From Opitutia bacterium (lineage in GTDB: Bacteria; Verrucomicrobiota; Verrucomicrobiia; Opitutales; Opitutaceae), in assembly GCA_947474365.1 (NCBI GenBank), contig CANJIU010000088.1, positions 1 to 42,254 on the forward strand: a DNA stretch of 42,254 bases. Direction: 5' to 3'. This document shows positions 42,207-42,254 of this stretch, piece by piece. The notes under the pieces are model-generated. The model worked only from the letters and a program-made list of their open reading frames with translations. It was not told the origin of the DNA and made no database searches. A program made the translations under genes and the position numbers. Positions within the stretch are counted from its first letter, which is position 1. Every line of letters starts with the position of its first letter.

Positions 42207-42254
42207 ATGTCCGAATCCGCCGGCAAAGCCGTCTTCCTCAGCTACGCATCGCAA
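42207..42254 (+). CDS. N-terminus of a probable TIR-domain protein (cut by window end)
   Basis: Only 16 codons are present, MSESAGKAVFLSYASQ. The AVFLSYASQ strand is the usual opening of TIR domains (box 1, FLSYxxxD). In Opitutaceae such N-termini are known in front of tetratricopeptide or cyclase-like regions, but nothing of that can be seen here. The call rests on a short motif. Confidence 0.5.
   Translation, partial: MSESAGKAVFLSYASQ

Overview
The window is high-GC DNA carrying tightly packed genes for secreted glycan breakdown: four formylglycine sulfatases, three large TonB-dependent receptors without SusD partners, four DUF1080 (3-keto-disaccharide hydrolase fold) domains, SGNH esterases, Gfo/Idh/MocA oxidoreductases and several Tat-exported proteins. 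Few genes have a clear Shine-Dalgarno. This mix is typical of Verrucomicrobia, most likely Opitutaceae. That assignment rests on gene content and style, not on a marker gene.

Layout. (1) Positions 1-520 hold a decayed IS21-type transposase. (2) Positions 662-17585 form what looks like one regulon. It has a sulfamidase-like sulfatase on the minus strand and a divergent XylR-type (LacI-like plus AraC) regulator. An operon follows with an AgaI/NagB-type amino-sugar-phosphate deaminase, a ROK kinase, two Gfo/Idh/MocA oxidoreductases and DUF1080. A second operon has a TonB receptor, a ConA-like protein, an arylsulfatase, an MFS symporter and a class V aminotransferase. Three promoters in this block share an identical 64-bp architecture: two half-sites starting GGGAC spaced 22 bp, CATGG in the -35 position, and TA(G/T)TAT as -10. 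They are very likely the regulator's targets. (3) A convergent M20 hydrolase (17632-18771) and a structured intergenic region separate this from the next block. (4) Positions 19232-31302 hold a second receptor paralogous to the first, an SGNH-DUF1080 fusion, a neutral-ceramidase-like protein, a GlcNAc-6-sulfatase-like sulfatase, a PQQ-type propeller, a Tat sulfatase and another DUF1080. (5) Positions 31527-38582 hold a Tat amidohydrolase (minus strand), a third receptor of a different type, a Tat SGNH hydrolase and a frameshifted WbsX-like glycosidase. (6) The end holds a large membrane GT-C-like protein, a DUF1080 gene with a good terminator, and the first 16 codons of a TIR-like protein.

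How the genes may work together (inference). A sulfated, amino-sugar-containing glycan is bound by the TonB receptors and desulfated in the periplasm. Sugars enter through the MFS carrier. Free amino sugar is phosphorylated by the ROK kinase and deaminated by the AgaI-like enzyme. The Gfo/Idh/MocA pair with DUF1080 matches the gene set of the oxidative 3-keto-glycoside route. No NagA deacetylase is seen. This fits a sulfamidase releasing a free amine, so an N-sulfated amino sugar is a reasonable candidate substrate. Several families of palindromic repeats punctuate the window; one family sits at the 5' ends of two consecutive genes.
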